Shown here piece by piece: positions 1 to 9,455 of a stretch of DNA of 40,150 nt; position 1 is the first letter of the stretch, and each line of letters opens with the position of its first letter. The DNA comes from an uncultured Methanobrevibacter sp. (lineage in GTDB: Archaea; Methanobacteriota; Methanobacteria; Methanobacteriales; Methanobacteriaceae). The stretch is taken from NCBI RefSeq assembly GCF_900314695.1, contig NZ_OMWD01000021.1:1-40150 (forward strand). Reading direction: 5' to 3'. The notes beneath the pieces were generated by a model. The model saw only the letters and a list, made by a program, of their open reading frames with translations. It ran no database searches and was not told the origin of the DNA. Both the position numbers and the translations under genes were made by a program.

Positions 1-99
1 CTGGTTCAACGGGGATAGCCTGATAAAATACTTAAATTAACCATTATTAAGTGAAAAAAATTCAGGAATCCCCATCCTCTATAGGATGGGGTGGTTCAA
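1..99 (+). mobile_element. Right end of an IS200/IS605-like element (remnant)
   Basis: A 9-bp perfect hairpin (CCCCATCCT at 70-78, AGGATGGGG at 83-91, loop CTAT) is followed by GTGGTTCAA, ending at 99. A subterminal hairpin followed by a TCAA-type cleavage tetranucleotide is the known right-end layout of IS200/IS605 elements and of the 3' end of TnpB guide RNAs. The sequence just outside, from 100, runs straight into a truncated gene. The element continues left of the window. A second GGTTCAAC at 3-10 may be the tail of a tnpB gene, but too little is visible to say. The identification is inferred from structure. Confidence 0.55.
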
Positions 100-430
100 G
101 GAATGTGATAATGGTATTGAGTTTAGTATTTTGAATTCTGCTGTTGCTATAATTAATGTTCCTGATTTGGATAAGGACATTGCTCAGTTTGTTAAGGGGG
201 TTGTGTTGATGTTGTGTGATAAGTTTGTTGTGGACGAATCTCTGAATATGACTATTTCAAATTTGGTTGGTGGTAATATGAAGATAGTTGAGGATTATGC
301 TCAAAGGAAAGTTGATGAATCAAAAAGAAGATTTGTTATTAATTTAGATAAGGAAGGATATGGAATTGAAGATATTGCAAGGATTGCTGATGTCAGTTTG
401 GATTTTGTTAATCAAACATTATCTAAATAA
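86..430 (+). pseudogene. C-terminal fragment of an Rpn-like nuclease/transposase protein
   Basis: The open frame begins with an ATG inside the hairpin of the adjacent IS right end, so its first five or so codons come from the element rather than from the gene. The remaining ~109 residues look like the C-terminal tail of Rpn (recombination-promoting nuclease, PD-(D/E)XK) proteins: GGNMKIVEDYAQRKVDES followed by a short helix-turn-helix-like segment (EGYGIEDIARIADVSLDFV). The N-terminal nuclease domain and its catalytic residues are missing. The simplest reading is a gene cut by insertion of the IS605-like element. There is no convincing ribosome binding site for the ATG at 86. Family assignment is from recalled resemblance of the tail and is moderate. 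Confidence 0.5.
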
Positions 431-463
431 TTAGTTCTTTTTTTAAATTTTCACGTGATTTTT

Positions 464-1141
464 TCACAATGTTCCAAAGCCATAGGTTTTGGATTTAATA
501 TTGCCCTCAACAAAATCTTTAAGGGCAACTTCAAACTCTTCGGCTGAAAATGCTCCGGGAATAATTAGTTTTTCTTCCTTTTTATTTAAAATAAAGCATG
601 GTGTTGATGTAATTCCATTTGAAATGGCCTCATCCATATCAAGGAAAACTTCTATGTTGTAGTAATTATTTTCAAGTATTTTTCGGGCTTCGCTTTCATC
701 CAATCCGCATGAAACGGCAATATCTGCTAAAATGTTTATATCGGCAATATTTTCGTTTTCAACCAAATTGGAGTAAAATATTTTATCTACAATGTCTAAA
801 GTTATTTCAGGATGGTTGATTTGCACAAATTTTGTTAATCTGAGAGCATCCTTTGAGCTTGTAAGCTTAATATCTTTGAAATTGATTTTCAATCCGTCAT
901 CAAGTCCAATCTTTTCAATTTCTGAAATTCTCTTTGATGCTTCCTCATCAGACAGATTATATTTTTCTGCATATCTTTCTGTAATGCTTATGGTAGGCCT
1001 TTTTCCCGCTTCAGGCTCAAGTTCGAAAGGTTTCATTTCCCATTCGACATCCAAATCGAGACTTTTGCAAGCTTTCTTAATTCTTTCAAGTCCAATATAG
1101 GAATACGGACAGTTGAAATCAATCAAATAAATAATTCTCAT
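464..1141 (-). CDS. DsbA-family (FrnE-like) thioredoxin-fold oxidoreductase
   Basis: This 225-residue protein starts directly with a thioredoxin-fold strand and an active-site motif CPYS (DFNCPYSYIG, residues 9-18). It carries the helical insert typical of the DsbA/2-hydroxychromene-2-carboxylate isomerase family, and the cis-proline loop appears near the C-terminus (GITSTPCFIL). No signal peptide is present, so it is likely cytoplasmic, as FrnE proteins are. The second active-site cysteine is replaced by serine, so a classical CXXC disulfide exchange is not possible at that site; an isomerase, glutathione/mycothiol-like transferase or chaperone role is possible. The ATG overlaps the stop of a short upstream ORF (ATGA), suggesting translational coupling. 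Substrate unknown. Confidence 0.8.
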   Translation of the reverse strand: MRIIYLIDFNCPYSYIGLERIKKACKSLDLDVEWEMKPFELEPEAGKRPTISITERYAEKYNLSDEEASKRISEIEKIGLDDGLKINFKDIKLTSSKDALRLTKFVQINHPEITLDIVDKIFYSNLVENENIADINILADIAVSCGLDESEARKILENNYYNIEVFLDMDEAISNGITSTPCFILNKKEEKLIIPGAFSAEEFEVALKDFVEGNIKSKTYGFGTL

Positions 1142-1248
1142 TTTTTATCATCTTTTTTCTTAGATTTGCTTTTTTTAGAAACCTTGTATAATTTAATGAA
1201 ATTATCAATAGTTCTAATAATCGTATTGTATTTTCTATAAAATCCCAT
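1138..1248 (-). CDS. Small lysine-rich ORF (36 aa) coupled to the DsbA-like gene
   Basis: This short frame encodes 36 residues beginning MGFYRKYNTIIRTIDNF and ending in a run rich in Lys and Ser. Its TGA overlaps the ATG of the DsbA-like gene (ATGA at 1141-1138), an arrangement common in real operons. A TATA-like box (TATAAAA, 1274-1268) lies about 23 bases upstream of the ATG with no Shine-Dalgarno, which would fit leaderless transcription. I do not recognise the peptide. It could be a real small protein or a leader ORF for the downstream gene. Confidence 0.5.
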   Translation of the reverse strand: MGFYRKYNTIIRTIDNFIKLYKVSKKSKSKKKDDKK

Positions 1249-1267
1249 GTTATTAGTTAGGTTATTA

Positions 1268-1276
1268 TTTTATATC
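1268..1276 (-). promoter_or_regulatory. TATA box for the small ORF/DsbA-like operon
   Basis: On the minus strand GATATAAAA is centred about 23 bases before the ATG at 1248. Archaeal transcription normally starts 24-28 bases downstream of the TATA box, so the mRNA would begin at or almost at the start codon. Confidence 0.4.
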
Positions 1277-1462
1277 AACTTTATTTTTTTTAACATAATA
1301 TTGCTTGATTTTCACAAAACTTCAGTTCAACTTTATGATTTAGCCTTTAATTTATTTTTAAATCTTTTAGATTTTTAAAATATTCAATAATTACAATAAC
1401 CTTTATTTATTATCTAAAACAAAAAGATACATATTATAAACTATTACTTTTGAGGAGTTAAA

Positions 1463-4400
1463 ATGCCAATAAAAGAGGCAGATAAATCATACGATCACGA
1501 TAAAATAGAAAAGAAAGTTCAAAAATTCTGGAAACAGGAAGAAACTTTCAAAAAAGTCAATGAACTTAGAGAAAAAGGTCCTAGATATTCATTTTTGGAT
1601 GGACCTCCATATTGTAGCGGTAAAATACACTTAGGTACAGCCTGGAACAAGGTTATTAAGGATTCATACCTCAGATACAAATCTATGAATGGATTTAGCT
1701 TAAGGCGTCAGGCTGGATGGGATATGCACGGTCTTCCAATTGAAAATAAGGTAGAGCACCTGATGGATATTCAATCAAAGCAGGAAATTGAAGAAATAGG
1801 CATCGATAAATTTGTTGACAAATGTAGGGAATTTGCTCTTGAAAACAAGGTGGCAATGGAACAGCAATTCGACCAGTTGGGTGTTTGGATGGATTGGGAT
1901 GACCCATACATGACACTTGACCCTAAATATATGGAATCTTCATGGTGGACACTTAAAAGAGCAAATGAACAGAATTTGCTTGTAAACGATCAAAGGGTTA
2001 TCAGCTGGTGTCCTCACTGTGGAACTGCACTTGCTGCAGCAGAGATTGAATATGAGGAAAAAGTTGACCCGTCAATCTATATTAAATTCCCTGTAACCGG
2101 TGAAAAGGACACTTATTTTTTAGTTTGGACAACTACTCCATGGACACTTCCTGCAAACCTTGCAATCTGTGCAAATCCTGAATTTGATTATGTTTATGTT
2201 TCAAAAGATGGCGAAACCTACATTTTAGCTGAAAATCTGATGGAAGATGTTTTAGGAAAACGCATTAAAATCCATAGAACCAAAATACCTGCTGAAAATG
2301 AGGATGGGGAAGACCAAATCATTGAAGAAAAAGAAGTGATGTATGAAATCATCAAAACAGTCAAAGGCCAAGACCTGATTGGCATGGCTTATGATTATAT
2401 TTTGGCTGATGAAATCCCAAAACAAATGGAATTTGACTCACAAATAGAAAAAGTACATACAATCCTTCCTGGAGACCATGTAGAACTTGGTGAAGGTACT
2501 GGTTTGGTTCACACAGCACCAGGACACGGTCCGGACGATTTTGAAGTAGGTCAAGCCAATGGACTTCCGATTTTCTGCCCTGTTGGTGAAGACGGATGTT
2601 TCACAGATGATGCTGGAAAATATGCAAGTAAATTCACAAAAGAAGAAAACCAACATATTATTGAAGATTTACAGGATAAAAACTTGATGTATCGTGTCGA
2701 AACTATTGAACACAGATACGGGGTATGCTGGAGATGTAAAACCCCTATCATTTATCGTGCTACCAAACAGTGGTTCTTGAAAGTAACAGAAATAAAACAG
2801 AAAATGTTGGATGAAATTGCAGAAGTTGAATGGGTACCTAAATGGGCTGGAGAAGGCAGATTCCATGATTGGGTAGACAACGCCCGTGACTGGACAATTT
2901 CTAGACAAAGATACTGGGGTATTCCAATTCCTATATGGGAATGTCCTGATTGTGGAGAACTGAAAGTAATCGGTTCTCTTGATGAGTTAAAATCAGAATC
3001 ATTAAATGAAATCAATGTAAGTGATGCAGATCTTATCCACAGGCCATATGTTGATGAAGTTGAAGTAAAATGTGACGGCTGTGGAAAAGCTATCAAAAGA
3101 ATCCCTGATGTGCTGGACGTTTGGATTGATTCCGGTGTAGCGGGATGGGCATCCCTATACTATCCTGAAGAAAAAGATAAATTCGAAGATTGGTTCCCAT
3201 ATGACTTCATTACAGAAGGTCATGACCAAACAAGAGGATGGTTCTACTCACAACTTGGAACTGGAGTAATTTCAATGGGTAAAAGTCCATACCAAAAAGT
3301 ATTGATGCACGGATTCGTATTGGATGAAAATGGAAACAAAATGTCCAAGTCATTAGGAAATGTCGTATCTCCCGAAGAAGTAATAGAAAAATATGGTGCG
3401 GATGTTTTAAGATTCTACTTATTATGGGCTTCAAAACCATGGGATGACTTGAAATTCGTATGGGAAGAAATCCTAAACATCAACAAGATGTTCAACATCT
3501 TATGGAATGTTTATGTATTTTCAACAACTTACATGTCACTTGATAACTTCAATCCGATTGGATTAACCGAAGACAACATGATTTTAAGATTAGAAGATAA
3601 ATGGATTATCTCAAAGGCAAACACTCTTGTAAAAGAAGTTGCTCAGGATCTTGATGACTTATTCTTCCATAAGGCAACAAGAAAAATCAATAATTTCATA
3701 CTTGAAGATTTAAGCCGCTGGTATGTAAGGCTTATTCGTGGAAGAACATGGGTTGAAAGTGACGATCCGGATAAGTTAGGTGCATATTACAGTTTATACA
3801 CAGCCCTTGTTAAATTAATTGAGGTATTGTGTCCAATAGCACCGCATGTGTGTGAAGAAATCTATGAAAATCTTGTAAAAGGAGTAAATCCTGAAGCTCC
3901 CGAAAGCATTCACATGCTTGACTGGGGATATGATGACGATGCAATAGATGTGGAGCTTGAAGCTAAAATGGATGTTGTGCGTGAAGTAATCGAAGCATCC
4001 ATCAAAGCACGTGACATGGCACAATATAAACTCAGATGGCCTGTATCCGACATTACTGTCGTATCTCAAGATGAAAATGTTTTGAATGCTATTGAAGAGT
4101 TAAAAGACATTATTAAAGATCAATCCAATACAAAAGATGTTTTATGCGCCAGCGAGTTTGAAAAGTTATCATTTAATGCAAAACCAAACCTTAAGATTTT
4201 AGGTCCTAAACTTAAAGGAGACATGGGAAAAGTGGTTAAAGGTTTAAAGACAGCTGACGGTAATCAAATCAAAGCAGATTTGGATGCAAACGGCAGCGTT
4301 ACTATTGAAGGAATTGAATTGTCTTCTGAAGAAGTTTTATTCGATTCAGAACTTCCGGATGATTTCGTTTCATCTGAATTTGATGGTGGAAATGTATTTG

Positions 4401-4699
4401 TAAACACAAATATCACTCCAGAAATCAAACAGGAAGCAATGGCTCGTGAACTTATAAGAAGGGTTCAGGACATGAGGAAGGAATTGGATCTAGATGTTGA
4501 AGCAAACATTAATGTCACTGTTGAAACATCTGAAGAATTTAAAGATTTAATAGTACCGCAATCCGAATTTATTTCTCACGAAATCAGAGCTAAAAGTTTA
4601 ATTATTTCTGATACTGAGCAATGCAGTACTGATTCTGATGATTTTACAAAAGAATGGGATATTGAAGGAGAAAAAGTTATTATTTCAATTAAAAATTAG
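1463..4699 (+). CDS. ileS: Isoleucyl-tRNA synthetase
   Basis: Class I aminoacyl-tRNA synthetase that charges tRNA-Ile and hydrolyses mischarged Val-tRNA. At 1078 residues it has the usual length of the archaeal/eukaryotic-type enzyme. The HIGH signature is HLGT at residues 56-59 (KIHLGTAWNK), the KMSKS loop is KMSKS at 626-630 (NKMSKSLGN), and the CP1 editing domain shows LVWTTTPWTLPANLA near residue 221. Several Cys pairs (CPHC near 178; CWRC, CPDC and CDGC in the middle) are candidate zinc sites. An anticodon-binding helical domain and C-terminal extension follow. The ATG is preceded by GAGGAG (about 1452-1457), and a T/A-rich TATA-like stretch lies near 1401-1412. It is the first gene of a plus-strand operon; purL starts 9 bases downstream. 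Confidence 0.98.
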   Translation: MPIKEADKSYDHDKIEKKVQKFWKQEETFKKVNELREKGPRYSFLDGPPYCSGKIHLGTAWNKVIKDSYLRYKSMNGFSLRRQAGWDMHGLPIENKVEHLMDIQSKQEIEEIGIDKFVDKCREFALENKVAMEQQFDQLGVWMDWDDPYMTLDPKYMESSWWTLKRANEQNLLVNDQRVISWCPHCGTALAAAEIEYEEKVDPSIYIKFPVTGEKDTYFLVWTTTPWTLPANLAICANPEFDYVYVSKDGETYILAENLMEDVLGKRIKIHRTKIPAENEDGEDQIIEEKEVMYEIIKTVKGQDLIGMAYDYILADEIPKQMEFDSQIEKVHTILPGDHVELGEGTGLVHTAPGHGPDDFEVGQANGLPIFCPVGEDGCFTDDAGKYASKFTKEENQHIIEDLQDKNLMYRVETIEHRYGVCWRCKTPIIYRATKQWFLKVTEIKQKMLDEIAEVEWVPKWAGEGRFHDWVDNARDWTISRQRYWGIPIPIWECPDCGELKVIGSLDELKSESLNEINVSDADLIHRPYVDEVEVKCDGCGKAIKRIPDVLDVWIDSGVAGWASLYYPEEKDKFEDWFPYDFITEGHDQTRGWFYSQLGTGVISMGKSPYQKVLMHGFVLDENGNKMSKSLGNVVSPEEVIEKYGADVLRFYLLWASKPWDDLKFVWEEILNINKMFNILWNVYVFSTTYMSLDNFNPIGLTEDNMILRLEDKWIISKANTLVKEVAQDLDDLFFHKATRKINNFILEDLSRWYVRLIRGRTWVESDDPDKLGAYYSLYTALVKLIEVLCPIAPHVCEEIYENLVKGVNPEAPESIHMLDWGYDDDAIDVELEAKMDVVREVIEASIKARDMAQYKLRWPVSDITVVSQDENVLNAIEELKDIIKDQSNTKDVLCASEFEKLSFNAKPNLKILGPKLKGDMGKVVKGLKTADGNQIKADLDANGSVTIEGIELSSEEVLFDSELPDDFVSSEFDGGNVFVNTNITPEIKQEAMARELIRRVQDMRKELDLDVEANINVTVETSEEFKDLIVPQSEFISHEIRAKSLIISDTEQCSTDSDDFTKEWDIEGEKVIISIKN

Positions 4700-4708
4700 G
4701 GTGTTATC

Positions 4709-6850
4709 ATGACTTTAGCTGATTCAGAAATTGAATACATTGAAGGAATTCTCGGAAGGAAAATGAATGAATTGGAAGAAGGAATGCTTGATGTAATGTT
4801 TTCAGAACATTGTTCCTACAAAAGCAGCAGACCTTTCCTAAGAGCATTTCCAACTGAAGGGGAAAATATTATTTTAGGTCCTGGAGACGATGCAGGACTA
4901 GTATCTGTAACTGATAAATATGCATTGGCTGTAGGAATGGAATCTCACAACCACCCATCAGCTATTGAGCCATATGGTGGTGCAGGTACCGGTATTGGTG
5001 GAATTTTAAGAGACATTATCTCAATGGGCGCAATGCCTATTGCACTTTTGGATTCACTTAGATTCGGTCCTCTTGAAGAGGATGAAAAATCAAGATACCT
5101 GTTTGAACATGTTGTAAAGGGTATTTCCGATTACGGAAACCGTGTAGGTGTTCCGACTGTAGCCGGTGAAATAGAATTCGATGAATCATTCAGAACAAAT
5201 CCATTGGTTAACGTAATGTGTGTGGGACTTGTTGAAAAGGAAAATATTGTCCGTGCACAGGCACCAAACCATGGCGATGTATTCCTTTTGATGGGGGGAA
5301 CCACAGGTCGTGACGGAATTCATGGCGTAACATTCGCATCTGAAGAATTGACTTCTGACTCAGAAACTGAAGACAGGCCTGCAGTACAGGTTGCAGATCC
5401 ATTTACCAAAAAAAGAGTATTGGAAGCTTCACTTGAAATAATGGAAAAAATTAAAGTTAGTGGAGTTAAGGATTTAGGTGGTGGAGGTCTTACCTGCTGT
5501 ATTTCAGAACTTGTAGATGCATCTGAAAACGGAGCATTGGTGGATTTACGTGCAATTCCTTTAAGGGAAACCGGAATGACTCCATATGAAATCATGCTTT
5601 CCGAGTCCCAGGAGAGGATGGTATTTGTCATCAATCCAGATGATGTTAAACTCGCTCAAGAAATTTGTGATAAACATGAAATCGTATCAGCAGTGATTGG
5701 TGAGGTTATTGAAGGAAATAACATGATTATTTCAGATGAAGGTGAAGAAATTGCTAACCTTCCAACAATTTTGCTTGCTGATCCGCCTTCAATCGACAGG
5801 CCTATAGCAGAAATTCCGGAAGATACTCAAAAACCTGACTTAAAAGAACCTGGAATTTATGAATCCCTGCCAAAATTATTGTCCAGTCCGAATATCGCTT
5901 CAAAAGAATGGGTCTACAAGCAATATGACCACGAAGTTCAAGTCAGGACAGTAGTAAAACCTGGCGATGATGCGGCAGTATTAAGAATAGATGATGAAAC
6001 AGCTATTGCACTTACAACAGATTCCAATACAATCCATACCAAACTTTCTCCATTCGATGGAGCTGGCGGATGTGTTGCAGAAGCAATAAGAAATGTAATT
6101 TCAATGGGTGCAACCCCTTATGCCGTAGTGGATTGTCTTAACTTTGGAAATCCTGAAACTCCTGAAATCCTATGGCAATTTAAAACAGCTATTGAAGGAA
6201 TGAGTCTTGTGGCTGAAAACTTCAATGCACCAGTAATCAGCGGTAATGTAAGTTTTTACAATGAAACTGAAGGAATTAAAATCAATCCAACTCCTGCTGT
6301 TGGTGTAATCGGTGTAGAAAATATCAAAAACATAAGAACCATGGACTTTAAAAATGAAGGAGACAAAATTATTTTAATCGGAAAAACCTATGATGAATTG
6401 ACCGGTTCAGAATATCACAGGTGTATCCATAATCTTGAAGTTGGAACTGCTCCAAGAATCAGAATTGATGAGGAAGTTGCCAACGGTCAATGTGTCTTAA
6501 AACTTATTGATGAGGATGAGGATAAGAATATCACTGCTGTTCACGACGTATCTGCCGGAGGACTTGCAGTGGCATTGTCTGAAATGGTTATCAAATCAGG
6601 CCTTGGATGTGAAGTCGAGCTGGTTGATGATGAACTTGATAAAATCCAATTGTTATACTCAGAAAGTCATGCAAGATACCTATTGACTGTCAGTCCTGAT
6701 GCATTGGATGATATTTTGGAAAAAATGGATGTTGACGCACAAGTCATCGGTGAGGTAAAAGGAACTTCATTAAACATTAACGGCCACGAATTCAGTTTTG
6801 AAGATTTGAATGATGCATATCATGGCGTTATTGAAAAATACATGGCATAA
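4709..6850 (+). CDS. purL: Phosphoribosylformylglycinamidine synthase subunit PurL
   Basis: Catalytic subunit of FGAM synthase in purine biosynthesis: ATP-dependent amidation of FGAR, with ammonia delivered by PurQ together with PurS. The 713-residue length is that of the small, stand-alone PurL of archaea and Gram-positives. Signatures are SEHCSYKSS (residues 32-40, including the catalytic-site His), GPGDDAG near 57-63, ESHNHPSAIEPYGGAGTGIG starting at residue 78, KDLGGGGL in the first half and HDVSAGGLAVALSEM in the second, reflecting the internal duplication of the fold. It follows ileS by 9 bases, with GGTG as a modest ribosome binding site, and precedes moeA by 21 bases. No purS or purQ is in the window. 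Confidence 0.97.
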   Translation: MTLADSEIEYIEGILGRKMNELEEGMLDVMFSEHCSYKSSRPFLRAFPTEGENIILGPGDDAGLVSVTDKYALAVGMESHNHPSAIEPYGGAGTGIGGILRDIISMGAMPIALLDSLRFGPLEEDEKSRYLFEHVVKGISDYGNRVGVPTVAGEIEFDESFRTNPLVNVMCVGLVEKENIVRAQAPNHGDVFLLMGGTTGRDGIHGVTFASEELTSDSETEDRPAVQVADPFTKKRVLEASLEIMEKIKVSGVKDLGGGGLTCCISELVDASENGALVDLRAIPLRETGMTPYEIMLSESQERMVFVINPDDVKLAQEICDKHEIVSAVIGEVIEGNNMIISDEGEEIANLPTILLADPPSIDRPIAEIPEDTQKPDLKEPGIYESLPKLLSSPNIASKEWVYKQYDHEVQVRTVVKPGDDAAVLRIDDETAIALTTDSNTIHTKLSPFDGAGGCVAEAIRNVISMGATPYAVVDCLNFGNPETPEILWQFKTAIEGMSLVAENFNAPVISGNVSFYNETEGIKINPTPAVGVIGVENIKNIRTMDFKNEGDKIILIGKTYDELTGSEYHRCIHNLEVGTAPRIRIDEEVANGQCVLKLIDEDEDKNITAVHDVSAGGLAVALSEMVIKSGLGCEVELVDDELDKIQLLYSESHARYLLTVSPDALDDILEKMDVDAQVIGEVKGTSLNINGHEFSFEDLNDAYHGVIEKYMA

Positions 6851-6871
6851 ATACTTGGGGGAGTTTTAAAC

Positions 6872-8089
6872 ATGTTCTTGTCAAAATTGGATTCCGTGAA
6901 AAATGCTTCAAAGCTATTAAACGATAATCAGAAATTCACAGCCACAGAAGAGATTTCTATTTATGATGCTCACAAAAGGGTTTTGGCTGAAGATATAAGG
7001 GCATTTCACGATTCACCTCCTTTTGATAAATCAGCAATGGATGGATTTGCATTAATTGGTGAAGATACATTTGGAGCTTCACAATCAGCACCAAAGGAAT
7101 TTAAAATTATTGATGCAATCGGTGCTGGAGATTTTTCAGATAAAACAGTTAAAAATGGCGAAGCTATTGTAATAGCAACCGGAGCTCCAATTCCAAATGG
7201 GGCTGATGCCGTTTTAATGAAAGAGTACACAACCGAAGATGGGGATGATTTGACAATCTATTCTCAGGTGACTCCAGGTGAAAATGTATCTCCAAAATCC
7301 GAGGACATTGAAAAGGGTCAAAAGGTTTTGGATAAAAATACCTTTATCAGATACCAGGAATTGGGCCTGATAGCCTCTGCAGGTTATGATAGGGTTAAAG
7401 TGTTTAAAAAACCTAAAGTCAAGTTAATTATAACAGGCAATGAACTTGTTGAACCTACTAAGGATGAAATTGATAAGGCAAAAATTATCAATTCCAATCA
7501 ATTTACAATTAAGGCAATGGTTGAAGATTCAGGTGCTCTTTGTGATATCGCACATGCCGGAGATACTTACGGCGAGGTAAAACAAGCCATTCTTGATGCA
7601 TCAAGGGATTATGATGTTATCATGACTACTGGTGGAACAGCCATCAGTAAGGGTGATGTTGTCTTGGATGTAATTGACGAGATTGGAGAGATTCTCTTTC
7701 ACGGTGTAGCTATGAGGCCAGGCAAGCCTGCAGGTGCCGGAATCGTAAATGATAAAATCGTGTTCACATTTTCAGGACAGCCTGTTGCAGCCATGTCTCA
7801 ATTTGATATTTTTGCAAGAAAATACTTGTTTGAAATGCAAGGACGTGAATTTAACTTTAACATTGTCAATAGAGTATCACAACTTAAAATACCGTCTCAA
7901 TTAGGTAGAACAGATTTTATACGTGCCTTCAGTGATAATGAATATGCAAAACATGTACTGAACAGAGGTTCTGGTATTATTCGTTCAATGGTTGAGGCGA
8001 ACAGCTATATCATTATAGACGAAAATGATGAAGGATATCAAAAGGATGATATAGTTGATGTAGTCTTATTTGATTCACTACTTTGGTAG
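6872..8089 (+). CDS. moeA: Molybdopterin molybdenumtransferase MoeA
   Basis: Inserts molybdate (or tungstate) into adenylylated molybdopterin, the last step of cofactor assembly needed in methanogens for formylmethanofuran dehydrogenase and formate dehydrogenase. The 405-residue protein shows the N-terminal MoeA signature KSAMDGFAL (about 50-58), GAPIPNGADAVLMKE (about 109-123), a MoCF-biosynthesis domain with TGNELVEP and TTGGTAISKGD, then GVAMRPGKPAG and SGQPVAA, and a C-terminal domain IV. A strong ribosome binding site (GGGGGAG, about 6856-6862) precedes the ATG. It sits between purL and a membrane protease gene with short gaps, so it is probably cotranscribed with ileS and purL. Archaeal genomes often hold two moeA paralogues, so it could be either type. 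Confidence 0.95.
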   Translation: MFLSKLDSVKNASKLLNDNQKFTATEEISIYDAHKRVLAEDIRAFHDSPPFDKSAMDGFALIGEDTFGASQSAPKEFKIIDAIGAGDFSDKTVKNGEAIVIATGAPIPNGADAVLMKEYTTEDGDDLTIYSQVTPGENVSPKSEDIEKGQKVLDKNTFIRYQELGLIASAGYDRVKVFKKPKVKLIITGNELVEPTKDEIDKAKIINSNQFTIKAMVEDSGALCDIAHAGDTYGEVKQAILDASRDYDVIMTTGGTAISKGDVVLDVIDEIGEILFHGVAMRPGKPAGAGIVNDKIVFTFSGQPVAAMSQFDIFARKYLFEMQGREFNFNIVNRVSQLKIPSQLGRTDFIRAFSDNEYAKHVLNRGSGIIRSMVEANSYIIIDENDEGYQKDDIVDVVLFDSLLW

Positions 8090-8105
8090 TTCAAGGTGTA
8101 TTTTA

Positions 8106-9236
8106 ATGAATGGGATTTATTATTATTTGATGGCCTTTGCTGTCATCTGGATATTGGCCGGAATTTTCCATAAACAATTGTCAAATCATGGAGTTGAGAT
8201 AAACTTTCCAGTCTTGATGTGGAAAACCCAAAGACTTCGCGGGCTGATATCTAGAATTTCTAATTTTTCACCAACATTCTGGAGATGGTACATGAATGTT
8301 GGCATTGTCGTGGCATTCGGAGCCATGATATTTATAACATGGACATTGGTTTCATCACTGCCTTCGGTTTTTGAAACACCTGCAGTTTCCATAGTCATTC
8401 CGGGAGTTGAAATGCCCGGTTCATCAATTTATATTCCGTTCATTTATGGTTTGATAGCTCTTGCAACTGTTCTTATTGTTCATGAGTTTTCACACGGTAT
8501 TCAGGCTGTCGGAGAAAAAATTCCAATCAAATCAATCGGTTTGTTGTTGTTTGCAATACTTCCGGGTGCATTTGTTGAGCCTGATGAGGATGAACTTAAA
8601 AAGGCTAAAAGAATTTCAAGATTAAGGGTTTATGCTGCAGGTTCAATAGCAAATATAACTCTGGCATTGATTGCAATAGTGCTTGTTTCTCTAATATCTG
8701 CTGGAATTCCAAGCTTTTTTGAAGAAGATGGAATAGCCATTGACAGAATAGTTTCAGATTCTCCTTCAGATGGTATTTTAAAAGAAGGAATGGTACTAAA
8801 AGCTATTGATAACCATCAGATTAATGATTCATCATCTTATGGGGAGATTATTACTGGATACAGTCCGGGTGATAATGTGTCGGTTCAAACGGATCAGGGA
8901 AGCTATTCGCTGACTTTGGATAAGAATCCAAATAACGAATCCAGAGGATTTTTCGGAATTCAGGCAACTAAGCATTTCAAGCTAATAAATGATAGTTTAG
9001 GTCCAATACCATGGGTATTATTTGAGCTTCTTGAATTGTTCCAATGGATTTTCATGTTGAACTTGGGAATTGGTCTATTTAATCTGCTTCCGCTCAAGCC
9101 TTTGGATGGCGGACACATGCTTGAGATATTGTTAAGCTATAAATTACCTGAAGATAAGTGTAAACCGCTTGTCAATGCATTATCTCTTGTTATGGCAATG
9201 ATTATTGTATTCAGTATTGTTGCAGGATTTTTATAA
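8106..9236 (+). CDS. Site-2-protease-type intramembrane zinc metalloprotease (M50)
   Basis: Membrane-embedded zinc protease of the S2P/RseP clan that cuts substrates within the bilayer, usually in regulated proteolysis. From the chosen start, HEFSH (HExxH) falls at residues 126-130 and the second zinc-ligand motif NLLPLKPLDGGH places Asp at 334. Several hydrophobic segments flank both motifs, and a PDZ-like insert (GILKEGMVLKAIDNHQI) lies between them. The frame is open back to an ATG at 8070 inside moeA, but the ATG at 8106 has AAGGTG eight bases upstream and gives the normal N-terminal membrane helix, so I prefer it (376 residues). It begins 16 bases after moeA stops. Substrate unknown. Confidence 0.9.
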   Translation: MNGIYYYLMAFAVIWILAGIFHKQLSNHGVEINFPVLMWKTQRLRGLISRISNFSPTFWRWYMNVGIVVAFGAMIFITWTLVSSLPSVFETPAVSIVIPGVEMPGSSIYIPFIYGLIALATVLIVHEFSHGIQAVGEKIPIKSIGLLLFAILPGAFVEPDEDELKKAKRISRLRVYAAGSIANITLALIAIVLVSLISAGIPSFFEEDGIAIDRIVSDSPSDGILKEGMVLKAIDNHQINDSSSYGEIITGYSPGDNVSVQTDQGSYSLTLDKNPNNESRGFFGIQATKHFKLINDSLGPIPWVLFELLELFQWIFMLNLGIGLFNLLPLKPLDGGHMLEILLSYKLPEDKCKPLVNALSLVMAMIIVFSIVAGFL

Positions 9237-9373
9237 AAATTGCTCTCAGTTCGTAAAATTGTTCTCAAAAAAAACTGCTTATTTTAAATATAATTAGAAT
9301 CTAAAAGATTATTGGAGAAATAATTTAATTTTTTTCTCTAGTTAGTGAAAACTAATTATTAAAAAATCCAGTC

Positions 9374-9411
9374 AAAAGTTGTGGGATTTCTATCCTACAA
9401 CTTTTTTTTTT
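9374..9411 (+). terminator. Hairpin with T-run (terminator or attenuator)
   Basis: A 14-bp stem (arms 9374-9387 and 9392-9405, one G-T wobble, loop TTCT) runs directly into T residues up to 9411. It could end transcripts of the ileS-purL-moeA-protease operon or act as an attenuator before the peptide ORF at 9488. Confidence 0.55.
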
Positions 9412-9455
9412 AAAAAACAGGCAGGACTGGTGGAAGGTATTTACTCATTTTCAAT

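Noticed and set aside
8070..8105. Upstream ATG of the protease gene
   Set aside because: It lies inside moeA without a ribosome binding site; the ATG at 8106 has AAGGTG and a normal first membrane helix.
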